Of a stretch of 64,000 bases of DNA, positions 19,615 through 28,700 are shown in pieces; the stretch's first letter is position 1; the number at the start of each line of letters is the position of its first letter. This DNA comes from Thiotrichaceae bacterium (GTDB taxonomy: Bacteria > Pseudomonadota > Gammaproteobacteria > Thiotrichales > Thiotrichaceae): positions 47,497-111,496 of the forward strand of contig JALSJN010000007.1 in assembly GCA_026989335.1 (NCBI GenBank), in the 5' to 3' direction. The notes below the pieces were generated by a model, which ran no database searches, was not told the origin of the DNA, and saw nothing but the letters and a program-made list of their open reading frames with translations. The position numbers and the translations under genes are program-made.

Positions 19615-21375
19615 ATGCCCGAAGTGAACGCAGCACCTATATCGTTTAAGTCACTTGAAGATTCACTAGCTAGGAATGCCGGCGATACCGGGTATGATAA
19701 AGGTGCTGATATTGATAATGTGCAAAACAAGTTACAAAATGCCACAACCCACTTTCAGCGAAGTACTGATAAGCAAGCGCTGATTGTTTTTCCTTGGGCA
19801 GCTTGGATATACCTATCCCTATTATTAACCGTTTTCGTGTCGATTGGCGCGACTTATTTTTGGGCTATAAATAACGAAGAAAACGCTGTTTGGTTAGCGC
19901 CTGTCATGACTGTTTTGTGGTTATTCGCAGGCTTAGGTGTTATTTTACTTTTTTATTGGATGTGGCGACAATTTAGCCTGTTTAGTAAAGATTTATCAGT
20001 ATGGGCAAGCCAGCTTTTGCAAGGTGATACCACTACGCGGATGTTAGTTAGGTCCGAACGTTGCCCTTCAAAAGGGATTCGGGAACACATTAATGCCATC
20101 GCCGAAGACTATGAATCACTATCACATTTACAGCAGCAACGACTATCGCGGCAAGCACGCCATATTGAGCAAAAAAAGTATTACCTCAGCGTGCTTTATG
20201 ATGTCGCTTCCTGTATCAATCAATCACACAGCTTAGAAGATTTATTGCAACGATTTTTGCACACCTTAACCGAGGTGGTTAATGCCGAGGCCGCGACAGT
20301 ACGCTTATTAGATAAAGATGATAAAATGCGTTTAGTGGCTAGTATTGGCTTGAGTGACGAGATCGTAAAAAAAGAAGAGCTTTTACCTGCACCTAACTGC
20401 TTGTGCGGCAAAGCACTTAACGATACTCGGGTAATGGTTAATAGCAATGTTGCTCAATGCGGGTTAATTGTCGGTAGCAGTTTTTTCGCTAATGATGATG
20501 ATATTGAAATGCTTGCTATACCCTTACAATATCGTGGTAAAACATTGGGTGTGTATAATCTATTTATTCAACGAAAAGAACATGACTTTTTAGACGGTGA
20601 ACATGAATTATTAATCAGTATCGGCAAACATCTGGGTATGGCAATAGAGCAAGCAGGCGTGGAAGAAGATGCTCGTACCTTATCCATAATAGAAGAACGT
20701 ACACGCATGGCGCATGAGCTGCATGACTCATTAGCACAAACCCTAGCGAGCCTGCGTTTTAAGGTACGTTTGTTTGATGACTCGATGAACCAAGGTAATG
20801 AAGAAGTTATTTGGCATGAACTTGAAGGCTTGGAAAGTACCATAGATGATGCCTACGCCGAACTTCGAAGTTTGATCACGGATTTTAGAGCACCCATTGA
20901 TGGCAAGGGCGTAGTGCGAGCGGTAGAGCGCCTAACTCAACGCTTTCGCCAAGAAACTAACGCGGATGTTTTCTTTTATCATAATTGGGATTTAGAAAAT
21001 TTACCGCGTAATATAGAAGTTGAAGTTATTCGCATTGTTCAAGAAGCATTAGTGAATATCAAAAAACATGCGCAAGCAAAAAATATCCGTATTTTGATGA
21101 GTAGTACTGAAGACGGTCATTGCAGTGTTTTAGTGGAAGATGACGGTATTGGTTTACCCGCACAGCCAGTGGGACCTGATAATAAAACGGGCGAACATTT
21201 AGGGCTATCAATAATGCGAGATCGAGCGGAACGAATAAAAGGTGAAATTCTTTTTGAGTCGGATGAGGGCGAAGGTACGCTGGTGCAACTTAGTTTTGAT
21301 GTGAAGATAGAGCGCACCGTCACTTCAGAAGCTCTCAGTAAACTAAAACGCCGCCAAAATCCGGATGATAGATAG
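19615..21375 (+). CDS. NarX-type sensor histidine kinase with GAF domain
   Basis: A 586-residue membrane kinase. Two membrane segments lie at about residues 56-82 and 93-117 with only a short loop between them, so there is no periplasmic nitrate-sensing domain like that of E. coli NarX. A HAMP-like linker and coiled coil (about 125-190) lead to a GAF domain (about 205-345) with three cysteines, C262, C264 and C282. The HisKA_3 phosphoacceptor is H370 in MAHELHDSLAQTLASL, and the ATPase region has VQEALVNIKKHAQA and LVEDDGIGL. It is followed by its NarL-type regulator. Signal unknown; a cytoplasmic redox or gas cue through the GAF cysteines is possible. Confidence 0.88.
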   Translation: MPEVNAAPISFKSLEDSLARNAGDTGYDKGADIDNVQNKLQNATTHFQRSTDKQALIVFPWAAWIYLSLLLTVFVSIGATYFWAINNEENAVWLAPVMTVLWLFAGLGVILLFYWMWRQFSLFSKDLSVWASQLLQGDTTTRMLVRSERCPSKGIREHINAIAEDYESLSHLQQQRLSRQARHIEQKKYYLSVLYDVASCINQSHSLEDLLQRFLHTLTEVVNAEAATVRLLDKDDKMRLVASIGLSDEIVKKEELLPAPNCLCGKALNDTRVMVNSNVAQCGLIVGSSFFANDDDIEMLAIPLQYRGKTLGVYNLFIQRKEHDFLDGEHELLISIGKHLGMAIEQAGVEEDARTLSIIEERTRMAHELHDSLAQTLASLRFKVRLFDDSMNQGNEEVIWHELEGLESTIDDAYAELRSLITDFRAPIDGKGVVRAVERLTQRFRQETNADVFFYHNWDLENLPRNIEVEVIRIVQEALVNIKKHAQAKNIRILMSSTEDGHCSVLVEDDGIGLPAQPVGPDNKTGEHLGLSIMRDRAERIKGEILFESDEGEGTLVQLSFDVKIERTVTSEALSKLKRRQNPDDR

Positions 21376-21457
21376 ACAAGCCGTTACTGTAGAAAATAGT
21401 TCAACCTAGGTAGTGAGTAACTCTCAGTGAATAAACTAACAACTAAAGTAATTAACC

Positions 21458-22138
21458 ATGAATGAAAAAATATTATTAATTGATGACCACACCTTATTTC
21501 GTGCTGGATTGCGTGATTTATTAACGCGCCGTAAGATTGATGTGGTGGCAGCAGTTGGCAGTGGTTCAGAAGGTTTAAAGATTGCTCAAGAAGAAGACTT
21601 AGATGTGGTTTTATTAGATATGCGGATGCCAGAGATGGATGGTCTTAGCGTACTAAAAAAATTAAAAGAAGCGCACCCCAAGCTGCCAATAGCGATGCTG
21701 ACGACCAGTAGTGAAGAAGCTGACTTGGTTGGTTCTTTACGCAATGGCGCACAAGGCTACCTGCTAAAAGATATGGACCCTGATGATCTCGTGGTTGCTT
21801 TACAGGATATTATACTGGGTAAAACCGTGGTAGCGCCTGATTTAGCAACCGTATTGGCAAGTGCCGTGCAAGCAGAGGCTCAGCCAAAAGAAGAGAAAGA
21901 GGACCCCTTTGCCGTACTGACACCACGAGAGTTTGAAATACTCACTCTTTTAGCTGAAGGCCAAAGTAATAAAGTCATAGCTCGGAACTTAGGGATTTCA
22001 GATGGTACGGTGAAGCTACACGTGAAAGCTATTTTAAGAAAATTAAACATAAGCTCACGCATTACTGCGGCCGTTATGGCTGTTGAGCATGGGGTAAAGA
22101 AAACCCCAAAAACCATGCCGCCAAAGAGAAAGCTTTAG
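21458..22138 (+). CDS. NarL/FixJ-type response regulator
   Basis: A 226-residue response regulator: receiver domain with the acidic pocket LIDDHTLF and phosphoacceptor D54 in VVLLDMRMPEMDG, conserved T/K positions (MLTTSSEE, YLLKDM), a linker, and a LuxR-type helix-turn-helix (LTPREFEILTLLAEGQSN, then NLGISDGTVKLHVKAILRKL). It pairs with the kinase 82 bases upstream. A degenerate copy of the 159-bp palindromic element begins 3 bases after its stop. Candidate targets are the dsrN/dsrR genes or the cluster beyond, but nothing in the sequence proves this. Confidence 0.9.
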   Translation: MNEKILLIDDHTLFRAGLRDLLTRRKIDVVAAVGSGSEGLKIAQEEDLDVVLLDMRMPEMDGLSVLKKLKEAHPKLPIAMLTTSSEEADLVGSLRNGAQGYLLKDMDPDDLVVALQDIILGKTVVAPDLATVLASAVQAEAQPKEEKEDPFAVLTPREFEILTLLAEGQSNKVIARNLGISDGTVKLHVKAILRKLNISSRITAAVMAVEHGVKKTPKTMPPKRKL

Positions 22139-22141
22139 TTT

Positions 22142-22311
22142 GAGACCTTTGCACGAATCAGGTGACGAGTAAAAACAACTAAAATTTTACTGCTTTTCGT
22201 TGAAAAACCTGCAAATAAGCCGTTATTGGCTTCCTTTCCCGCCTCAATCAGTAATATTTTAGCCCATTTTTCTTTCGCCACTGACTGGTGCAGAAGTTTC
22301 ATTTAGGTCTT
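22142..22311. repeat. Decayed copy of the 159-bp GAGACC palindromic element
   Basis: Left end GAGACCTTTGCACGAATC is intact. The interior retains CTGCTTTTCGTTGAAAAACCTGC, the central ATAAGCCGTTATTGGC, CGCCTCAATCAGT and TTTTTCTTTCGCCACTGAC. The right end has decayed to AGGTCTT. It lies in the same orientation as the copy at 49514 and is slightly longer through small insertions. It is MITE-like and non-coding, and starts 3 bases after the NarL-type stop codon. Confidence 0.8.
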
Positions 22312-22330
22312 TATAAGAAATGGCTGATAA

Positions 22331-22822
22331 CTATTTAAGGCTATCGTGAGCAGACTTATGTTGATTACTAATCTCAAAATACTCACGCCAGTTCACTTTT
22401 TTATTACCCATCCAAAAACCCCATTGGTTTCTGGCTCGACCGTGCCAAAATAGCATCCAAATAGGTTTGTTATCAACCAACTCAATGGCATGCGCAAAAC
22501 GGCTAGAAACGAGCGGTGTTAACTTTAACGGATGAACGGTTTTTTCACGTGTGATGACGCTAGCCTTATTCTGAACTTGTTCTTTAAACTGACCCCATAA
22601 GGTCAAACGACCCCAGCGCCAAGGGTGATCGTATAAATCTTTTGAGCTATCTGAGGTGACAATTTTTTGTAAGTACAAACCCCTCCCATGGTGTTGTTTA
22701 TTCCTGTCGCTTTTTCTTCCCCATACAATATAGCGTATTATATGGGGTTCCCCATTCTCATTGAGGATAACTTCCTTACGGTTGAAAGAAGAAGTAATTA
22801 GGGTGAGGATTTTTTTAAGCAT
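22331..22822 (-). CDS. Small cupin-like protein with DHPW motif
   Basis: A 163-residue protein I do not recognise by name. The segment RGLYLQKIVTSDSSKDLYDHPW followed by WGRLTLWGQFKE is a cupin-type strand pair with a conserved DHPW metal-site-like motif. A late AHAIELVDNKPIWMLFWHG supplies further His residues. Similar short proteins are annotated as hypothetical or cupin. It is alone on the - strand between a decayed palindromic repeat and the rhodanese gene. Function unknown; no catalytic claim is made. Confidence 0.65.
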   Translation of the reverse strand: MLKKILTLITSSFNRKEVILNENGEPHIIRYIVWGRKSDRNKQHHGRGLYLQKIVTSDSSKDLYDHPWRWGRLTLWGQFKEQVQNKASVITREKTVHPLKLTPLVSSRFAHAIELVDNKPIWMLFWHGRARNQWGFWMGNKKVNWREYFEISNQHKSAHDSLK

Positions 22823-22978
22823 AATTAATTTAATTTTAAAGTTTGGAAAAGTGAATAAACATCATCAGAAATCTAAGACTAAGTTGTAAAGGCAGAAGAA
22901 AAAAGGGCTTGATTAAACTTTATACAAACCCTGAGATTATCGTTCTTAAAAAAGGGATGAAAGGCTGGTTAAAATGCT

Positions 22979-22984
22979 TATAAT
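22979..22984 (+). promoter_or_regulatory. Possible -10 element of the rhodanese gene
   Basis: A consensus TATAAT lies 27 bases before the rhodanese start, leaving room for a short leader with the GGAG ribosome site. No good -35 is seen 17 bases upstream, so this is weak. Confidence 0.3.
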
Positions 22985-23011
22985 TCCTTTCTTAACAATG
23001 GAGAAAATGAG

Positions 23012-23479
23012 ATGGCTAAAACGTTCAATGATTTAATTGCAGATGCGCTCGCTCAAGGGGTGAAAGAAATATTCCCATGGGATGTAGCAGACTTTCAAAC
23101 AGAAAACCCAAATGCCATTTTGCTCGATATTCGAGAGCCAGAAGAGTTTGTTGGTGCGCATATCCAAAACAGTGTCCACACGCCACGGGGCATATTAGAA
23201 CAAGCTTGTGAATGGAACTACGCCGAGACCATCCCTGAATTAGTCAACGCCCGTGACAAACCTATTTTGGTTATTTGCCGCTCTGGCAACCGTAGCGTGC
23301 TGGCAGGGAAAACCATGATGGCTTTGGGTTATAAAAATATCACCTCTTTGAAAACAGGTGTAAAAGGCTGGAACGATTCTGACTTCCCGCTGGTGGATAG
23401 CAAAGGCAAGGAGGCTGATGCAGATTGGGCAGATGGCTTTTTTAATCCTAAAGTGCGTGATGATCAACTCGCGAAATAG
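23012..23479 (+). CDS. Rhodanese-domain protein
   Basis: A 155-residue single-domain rhodanese-type sulfurtransferase. The opening AILLDIREPEEFVGAHIQNSVHTPRG is the CH2A-like region and VICRSGNRSVLAGKTMMALGY holds the active-site loop with the catalytic cysteine in CRSGNRS. There is no signal peptide, so it is cytoplasmic. The short charged tail (KVRDDQLAK) is unremarkable. It is monocistronic, with its own probable promoter. Given the dsrN/dsrR genes nearby a role in sulfur handling is possible, but only as inference. Confidence 0.88.
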   Translation: MAKTFNDLIADALAQGVKEIFPWDVADFQTENPNAILLDIREPEEFVGAHIQNSVHTPRGILEQACEWNYAETIPELVNARDKPILVICRSGNRSVLAGKTMMALGYKNITSLKTGVKGWNDSDFPLVDSKGKEADADWADGFFNPKVRDDQLAK

Positions 23480-23505
23480 TATTGTTTATTCTTACCGCTT
23501 ATCAG

Positions 23506-23525
23506 ACACTATTCATTAATAGTGT
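23506..23525. terminator. Hairpin after the rhodanese gene
   Basis: Perfect 8-bp inverted repeat ACACTATT-CATT-AATAGTGT, 27 bases after the stop codon. No T-run follows, so it may be a weak terminator or an operator in front of the pilin operon. Confidence 0.45.
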
Positions 23526-23579
23526 TAATTGCGGTACTATCGAGCAGATAAAATAAAAATAACTAATTAAGTAAATTTG

Positions 23580-24584
23580 ATGACAACCATTAATAATAAA
23601 AAATTAAATAATAAAGACTTAGGGTTTACCTTAATCGAGTTATTGGTTTCTATGACCATAGGTTTATTTTTAATTGCTGGCCTAATGTCGATGTATTTAG
23701 GCAGTAAATCATCTGATAAAACACGTTCAGAACTCAGCTATATGGATGCGAATGCCACAGTCGCATTAAGGTCATTAAGGAAAGTAATTCAGCACGCAGG
23801 TTATGGTACTGTTGCTGTAAAAGCATTGAGTAAACCATTTTACACTGAAGCAGACGGTGATTTAACAGATACGGTAGAAAAAAACCCATTATGCCGTGAT
23901 GGAGAAAAACTAATAGTCAGTGGTTTAGGTAATAATAGTGGCATATTAAATCCACCCGATTTCTTATCAGGGTATACAAAAGACAATACAACGGGTGATG
24001 TGATTACTGTTATTTATCGCCCAGATAGTCCAGATAAAGGCTTTTTTTATGCAGACTGCGCTACAAGTATAGGTAGTAGTCCTGCTGACTACCCAGAAAA
24101 CTACCCTTATGGTACAGATTCATCCACTAAAGCAGAAGATAATGCCCGTCTAACCGCTTGTAGTACTGATACTACAGCAACCTCAAATCATGGTATGCAT
24201 GATCCAAAAGACGCTAAAGTATATAGTGCATTCTTTTTGGATATTAATTCTAAGCAATTACAATGTTTTGGCTCACGCTCACGAGATGCCGAACCTTACG
24301 TTATTGCTGATAATATTGATAATATCCAATTCCGCTATGCCGTAAGAGTCGAAGATGAAACCATTTATAAAAAGGCAGATGATATTGAAGCTGATGAATG
24401 GAAGACGGTTAACAGCGTGCAAGTTGCTATCTTGATACGATCTGAAAATAATAACGTTATAGAAAATCCACAACTAAGAAAGTACCAGCTGCTCGATTAC
24501 GAGGTTACCAAACCAGCTACAGATAAAAGAATGTACAAAGTCTATTCTACTACCGTCTACCTACATAATATTGGGTTTAAATAA
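23580..24584 (+). CDS. pilW: Minor pilin PilW, first set
   Basis: Type IV pilus minor pilin that takes part in priming pilus assembly. The class III prepilin site is DLG|FTLIELLVSMTIGLF, with Glu at +5, followed by the hydrophobic helix and the conserved MSMYLGSKSSDKTRSE and LRKVIQHAGY. The rest is the PilW globular domain. I chose ATG 23580 rather than the TTG one codon before. It is clearly paralogous to the PilW at 31050 (shared CRDGxKLxVSG and LxGYTKDN segments). It opens the first of two minor pilin operons. Confidence 0.9.
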   Translation: MTTINNKKLNNKDLGFTLIELLVSMTIGLFLIAGLMSMYLGSKSSDKTRSELSYMDANATVALRSLRKVIQHAGYGTVAVKALSKPFYTEADGDLTDTVEKNPLCRDGEKLIVSGLGNNSGILNPPDFLSGYTKDNTTGDVITVIYRPDSPDKGFFYADCATSIGSSPADYPENYPYGTDSSTKAEDNARLTACSTDTTATSNHGMHDPKDAKVYSAFFLDINSKQLQCFGSRSRDAEPYVIADNIDNIQFRYAVRVEDETIYKKADDIEADEWKTVNSVQVAILIRSENNNVIENPQLRKYQLLDYEVTKPATDKRMYKVYSTTVYLHNIGFK

Positions 24585-24588
24585 GAGT

Positions 24589-25107
24589 ATGAAACACAAT
24601 TACAAGCAAAAAGGCGTTACGCTTATTAGTTCAATGATAATGCTGTTGATTATGACCATAGTAGGGGTATCAGCCACAAAAATATCATCAATGGATGTTT
24701 TGATTGCAGGAAATGATCAAAAAAAAATGATTCTTAATCAAAGTTTAGACTCAAGGTTGCCGCAATATGCCTCCATAGAAGTATTAGAAAAAACCTTTAC
24801 AAAAACAGGCTTTACACCCAGTGAAGGTGAAACTAATAAATATATTTTTGCGCAAACGACAAGTGAAGACTTTAAAGTGGATATAGAAGTTATTGATTTA
24901 GCTTACAGCTATGATTGTAAAAGAGAAGGTAAGGCATCTGATATAGGTCCAGATGCACCAGCGTGTGATCTCTATGATTTCCATGTTAGCCTAAAATCTA
25001 TGGGCTCGAGTGCTAAAAATACGCGTCACCAAGGTTCAGGGAAAATGGTGCCACGTAAGCAACATGCCGACGATGTAACCAATGGGGTTTATAGTTTTGA
25101 AAATTAA
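24589..25107 (+). CDS. pilX: Minor pilin PilX, first set
   Basis: A PilX-type minor pilin with an N-terminal prepilin motif KQKG|VTLISSMIMLLIMT. The residue at +5 is Ser, not Glu, as is usual for PilX/GspK tip pilins. The segment GVSATKISSMDVLIAGNDQKKM is conserved with the second PilX at 32086. The ATG at 24589 gives the correct short leader; upstream in-frame TTG would overlap pilW and is unlikely. It sits 4 bases after the pilW stop. Confidence 0.85.
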   Translation: MKHNYKQKGVTLISSMIMLLIMTIVGVSATKISSMDVLIAGNDQKKMILNQSLDSRLPQYASIEVLEKTFTKTGFTPSEGETNKYIFAQTTSEDFKVDIEVIDLAYSYDCKREGKASDIGPDAPACDLYDFHVSLKSMGSSAKNTRHQGSGKMVPRKQHADDVTNGVYSFEN

Positions 25108-25624
25108 TAGACTAAATAAAGCTGTCTTTTGGGTGTCTGTCATAGCCTTACAAGCATTAATTGTGCCAAGTGCACAAGCTAAAATTTATAAGTGTACAAA
25201 CATTAAGGGAGCCATTTATTATAATGATAAACCTTGCCCAATTAAGGATGAAGAGAAAATAATGAAAGCAGAAAAAGATGTGCTTAATGGTTATAAACCT
25301 TCTGTCCCTGCAATCCAAAAAACGCATTCGTTCAGTTCTAAAAGCAACGCTCATTTGATGAAGGGAGCAAAAAAAAATAGTGTAGCAAATAATAGTGAAA
25401 AGTTATCAGAAGAAAAAATAGACTCAAATAAAGCAATAAATAACAATAAAGCATCAGCAATAAATTCAAATTCAATAAATTTAACAAACTCTCAACTTTA
25501 TGGGCAGCAAAAAAGTAGCGACTCAGAAAAAGTTAATAATAAAGAGCCACAATCAATGGAAGAAATGGAACAACTTTTTATTGATACGCGTGCGGGTGAA
25601 GTGAGTGGGCCAGAAAACCAGTAA
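25082..25624 (+). CDS. DUF4124-type secreted protein, first set
   Basis: About 180 residues: a signal peptide (hydrophobic stretch ending VPSAQA), then the DUF4124 core KIYKCTNIKGAIYYNDKPCP with two cysteines, and a long Ser/Asn/Lys-rich low-complexity tail. The homologue at 37252 has the same core. Each of the two sits next to a pilY1, so the protein may be an assembly factor or pilus-tip partner in the role PilY2 is thought to have; this is inference. The gene overlaps the pilX end; TTG at 25097 is an alternative start. Confidence 0.75.
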   Translation: MGFIVLKINRLNKAVFWVSVIALQALIVPSAQAKIYKCTNIKGAIYYNDKPCPIKDEEKIMKAEKDVLNGYKPSVPAIQKTHSFSSKSNAHLMKGAKKNSVANNSEKLSEEKIDSNKAINNNKASAINSNSINLTNSQLYGQQKSSDSEKVNNKEPQSMEEMEQLFIDTRAGEVSGPENQ

Positions 25625-25632
25625 AATGAATA

Positions 25633-25705
25633 GAGACCTTTGCACGACTCGGATACCGATTAAAAATGGCTGAAATTTCCACTGATTTTCGTTGAAAAAC
25701 TTGCT
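25633..25705. repeat. Half copy of the 159-bp palindromic element
   Basis: The left arm only: GAGACCTTTGCACGACTCGG at the outer end, then AAAAATGGCTGAAATTTCCACTG and TTTTCGTTGAAAAACTTGCT, stopping at the centre of the palindrome. Same orientation as the copy at 49514. It lies 8 bases after the DUF4124 stop and 39 before pilY1, inside what should be one operon. Confidence 0.8.
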
Positions 25706-25743
25706 GAAATAAAAATATAAAAATATAAAAATTAGGCTAGAAC

Positions 25744-28700
25744 ATGAAAAAAAATAATACATTTAAAGCGAAAGCTTTTACATTACTCTTTCTAAGTGGA
25801 GTCGCTTTAAACAGCACGACTTATGCAGATGATACAGAAGTGTTTATCACCTCTAGCTCTGCATTAAATCCTAATGTACTTTTTATTATGGATAACTCAA
25901 GTAGTATGGATGGACCTGATAACCCCAAAGGCTCCGCACTGATTGATGGTAAAACACGTATTCAAATAATGAAAGATGCATTAAGGTCAGTGCTTAGCTC
26001 TGCTGATAATAATCTGAATGTCGGTATTACAAATTATGGAAGTACAGATACATGGAGAAATGATAATGCTAATGGTATTAAGTTTCCTATCAAACCTTTA
26101 AATACATTAATAAAACCAGTTATTGAAGAGTCCCTAAAAGACAAAGAGGGTCAAATACAGTGGCGGCAGCATCGCCAACCGGCCCCTGCGGGTAATGGAA
26201 TAAGTACTTGGTTTAACCCTATTGTTGATAATTTTGATGCTTTAACGGTTCGTCAATATTTACCCGAAGTGGCAAAAGCATGGAAGGCATATGGTAATAC
26301 TCCTATTGTCGATGCTTTATATGAGGCAGCTCTTTATTTTAGAGGGGGAGCAATTCGTTATCAAGATGTCTCTGGTTATGGTGGACGAGGTCATTATTTA
26401 GCAGCGGCACACCCATCAACGTATCATTACCCTGAAGGTGTTTACCAGCAGAGTGCTGCATTTCCTAATCATGAGTTTCCATACGTTCCTCAATGGTATG
26501 CTGATAATCTTTCGAGCCTTTGGGTTGAACGTAGTGTGGATGAGAATAGTTGGTATTTATCTTATTTAAAAAACGCTACACGTGATTGGGACCCACTTTG
26601 GATAAAGTGTCCGGTCAATACCGGTGATGTCAATAAAAATGGTAGGGATGATGGTAAGGACAAGGGCGAGTATCAACCGCTAAGAAACTCAGGTGCTTCA
26701 ACGGATCAAAACTGTCGTATTATGCGGGATGATTTTGTCAAGCACCTTCAAACAGAATTTGGTAGTGCTTTTAATACGGTTGTTAATGGTATTAATAATG
26801 GCAAAAAACCTTGGTGGGTTGATTATCAGACAAGGTTAGCAATTAGACAGATATCTGATAATAACTTAGAGAAAAAAGCATCAAGCACAGTGATTAAGGC
26901 TGATGCTCATAGTAGAGGCGTGCTTGATGATAGAAAAATATACCACTTTGACGCATTTCCTCGTTGCAGAGTCGTTCAGGACGTTGTTTGCATGACACAG
27001 GATGTGGAGTTTGATACCAGTATTTCTTGGGTTACTAAGAGAGATAAGTATCAGTGTGTGACAAAGAATAGTGAGTCCTGCAAATCATGGAATTATGAGA
27101 GTTGCGTAAACCCAGCTGATGAAAGACGGGTTAATGAAGTGGTTTGTGATTTTGATCAAAACACGAGCAGGTATCCTTCTGTTAATTACACGAGTCCAAT
27201 TGAAGGGGATTGCCAGAGTAACTACATTGTTTTAATGTCTGATGGTAAGCCAGAATATTCTCAGGGAGATCGGCTATCAACTAAATCTAGGTCAAGTAAT
27301 TATCATGGTAATGTTCCAGATATGATAGGAAAGGAATGTAGTGATGACCCGTACTTTGTAGCTGGTACTTGCGGCCCTGAATTAACTCATTTTTTAGCGA
27401 CTGAAGATCAAAGACTCGGTAGTGATGGTGCAACCACAGGTGACCAGTTTGTTAATACCTTGGTGATTGGTTTTTCAGACAGTGTTTCAAGTGATGCCAA
27501 AGCGACAGAATATCTAAAAAGTTTAGTTACACTAAAAGATAAAGAGGATACACCGGAACGAGATGGTTTTTTTCTTGCTAATAACCAAGAAGAATTAGCG
27601 AAAGCATTTTCAGATGCCTTAGCAGAGATTGTTGTATCTGCACGTTCACAAGCGACTCCTGGTTATAGTGTGAACGTGAAAAATGGTCTAGAGCATGAAG
27701 ATAGTGTTTTTATCCCTGTCTTTGAAAAAATGAATTCACAATCATGGCGTGGAAACCTGAAAAAATTTAAACTGGTTAATGTTGATGGTCATCGACGTAT
27801 TCGAGGTAAAACGACGGGTGTAGATGCGATGACCGAGCTAGGTATCTTTAAAGATGAAGCTTGGGACTTATGGTCTAACAGTAGTACAGCAGACGGAAAA
27901 TCCGTTGCTAAAGGTGGTGTTGCTAGTTTAATTGAACATCCTGCGCAGCGTAAGTTATTTTCTAATCTCACGGGAGATAGAAATGTTAACTTATGGGCAA
28001 ACGATAATTTGATTAAATCTGAAAATACTATTTTAACCAATGTATTATTGAATATTAATGATGCAGCAGGTGAAGTAAATCTAGCTGAGTATCGTCAAAA
28101 GTTGATTAATTTTGTTCGTGGCTGGAAGCTAGGCGATAAAACAAAAGGGGCTAGAAAATATATGGGAGATATGCTGCACTCTGAGCCAGTTATTATTTCT
28201 TACAGCCCAGGTGATGCCAACGGTGTGGGTAAACAGCAGTATATCTTTGCAACAACAAATGAAGGTTATCTACATGCATTTGATGCCGCAACAGGCGAAG
28301 AAAAATTTGCCTTTATGCCTAAAAATCTACTCAAGAATATTTATCGTCAGTTTGTAGGTGGAGAAGAAAGTCACATCTACGGCATAGATGGTAATTTATC
28401 TTATGTTAAAAATGACGGTCATGTTTACCTATACTTCGGCTTACGACGTGGTGGTCGTGCTTATTATGCGTTGGATGTAACTGATATTAATGAGCCAAAG
28501 TTAATGTGGAAGATTGATGGGGAAACGGATACAGATTTTTCACACTTAGGGCAATCATGGTCATCGCCTTATATTGCTAATGTAAAGCATGGGGGAAAGA
28601 AAAAAACAGCTATTGTAATTTCAGGGGGGTATGACACCACATTTGATTATGATGATGACTCAGGTGTTTATCAGCCTGACTCTGTAATAGATGATAAAGA

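Noticed and set aside
25700..25735. AAATATAA tandem repeat before the first pilY1
   Set aside because: Only two or three short AT-rich units; could be chance or slippage next to the half palindrome.
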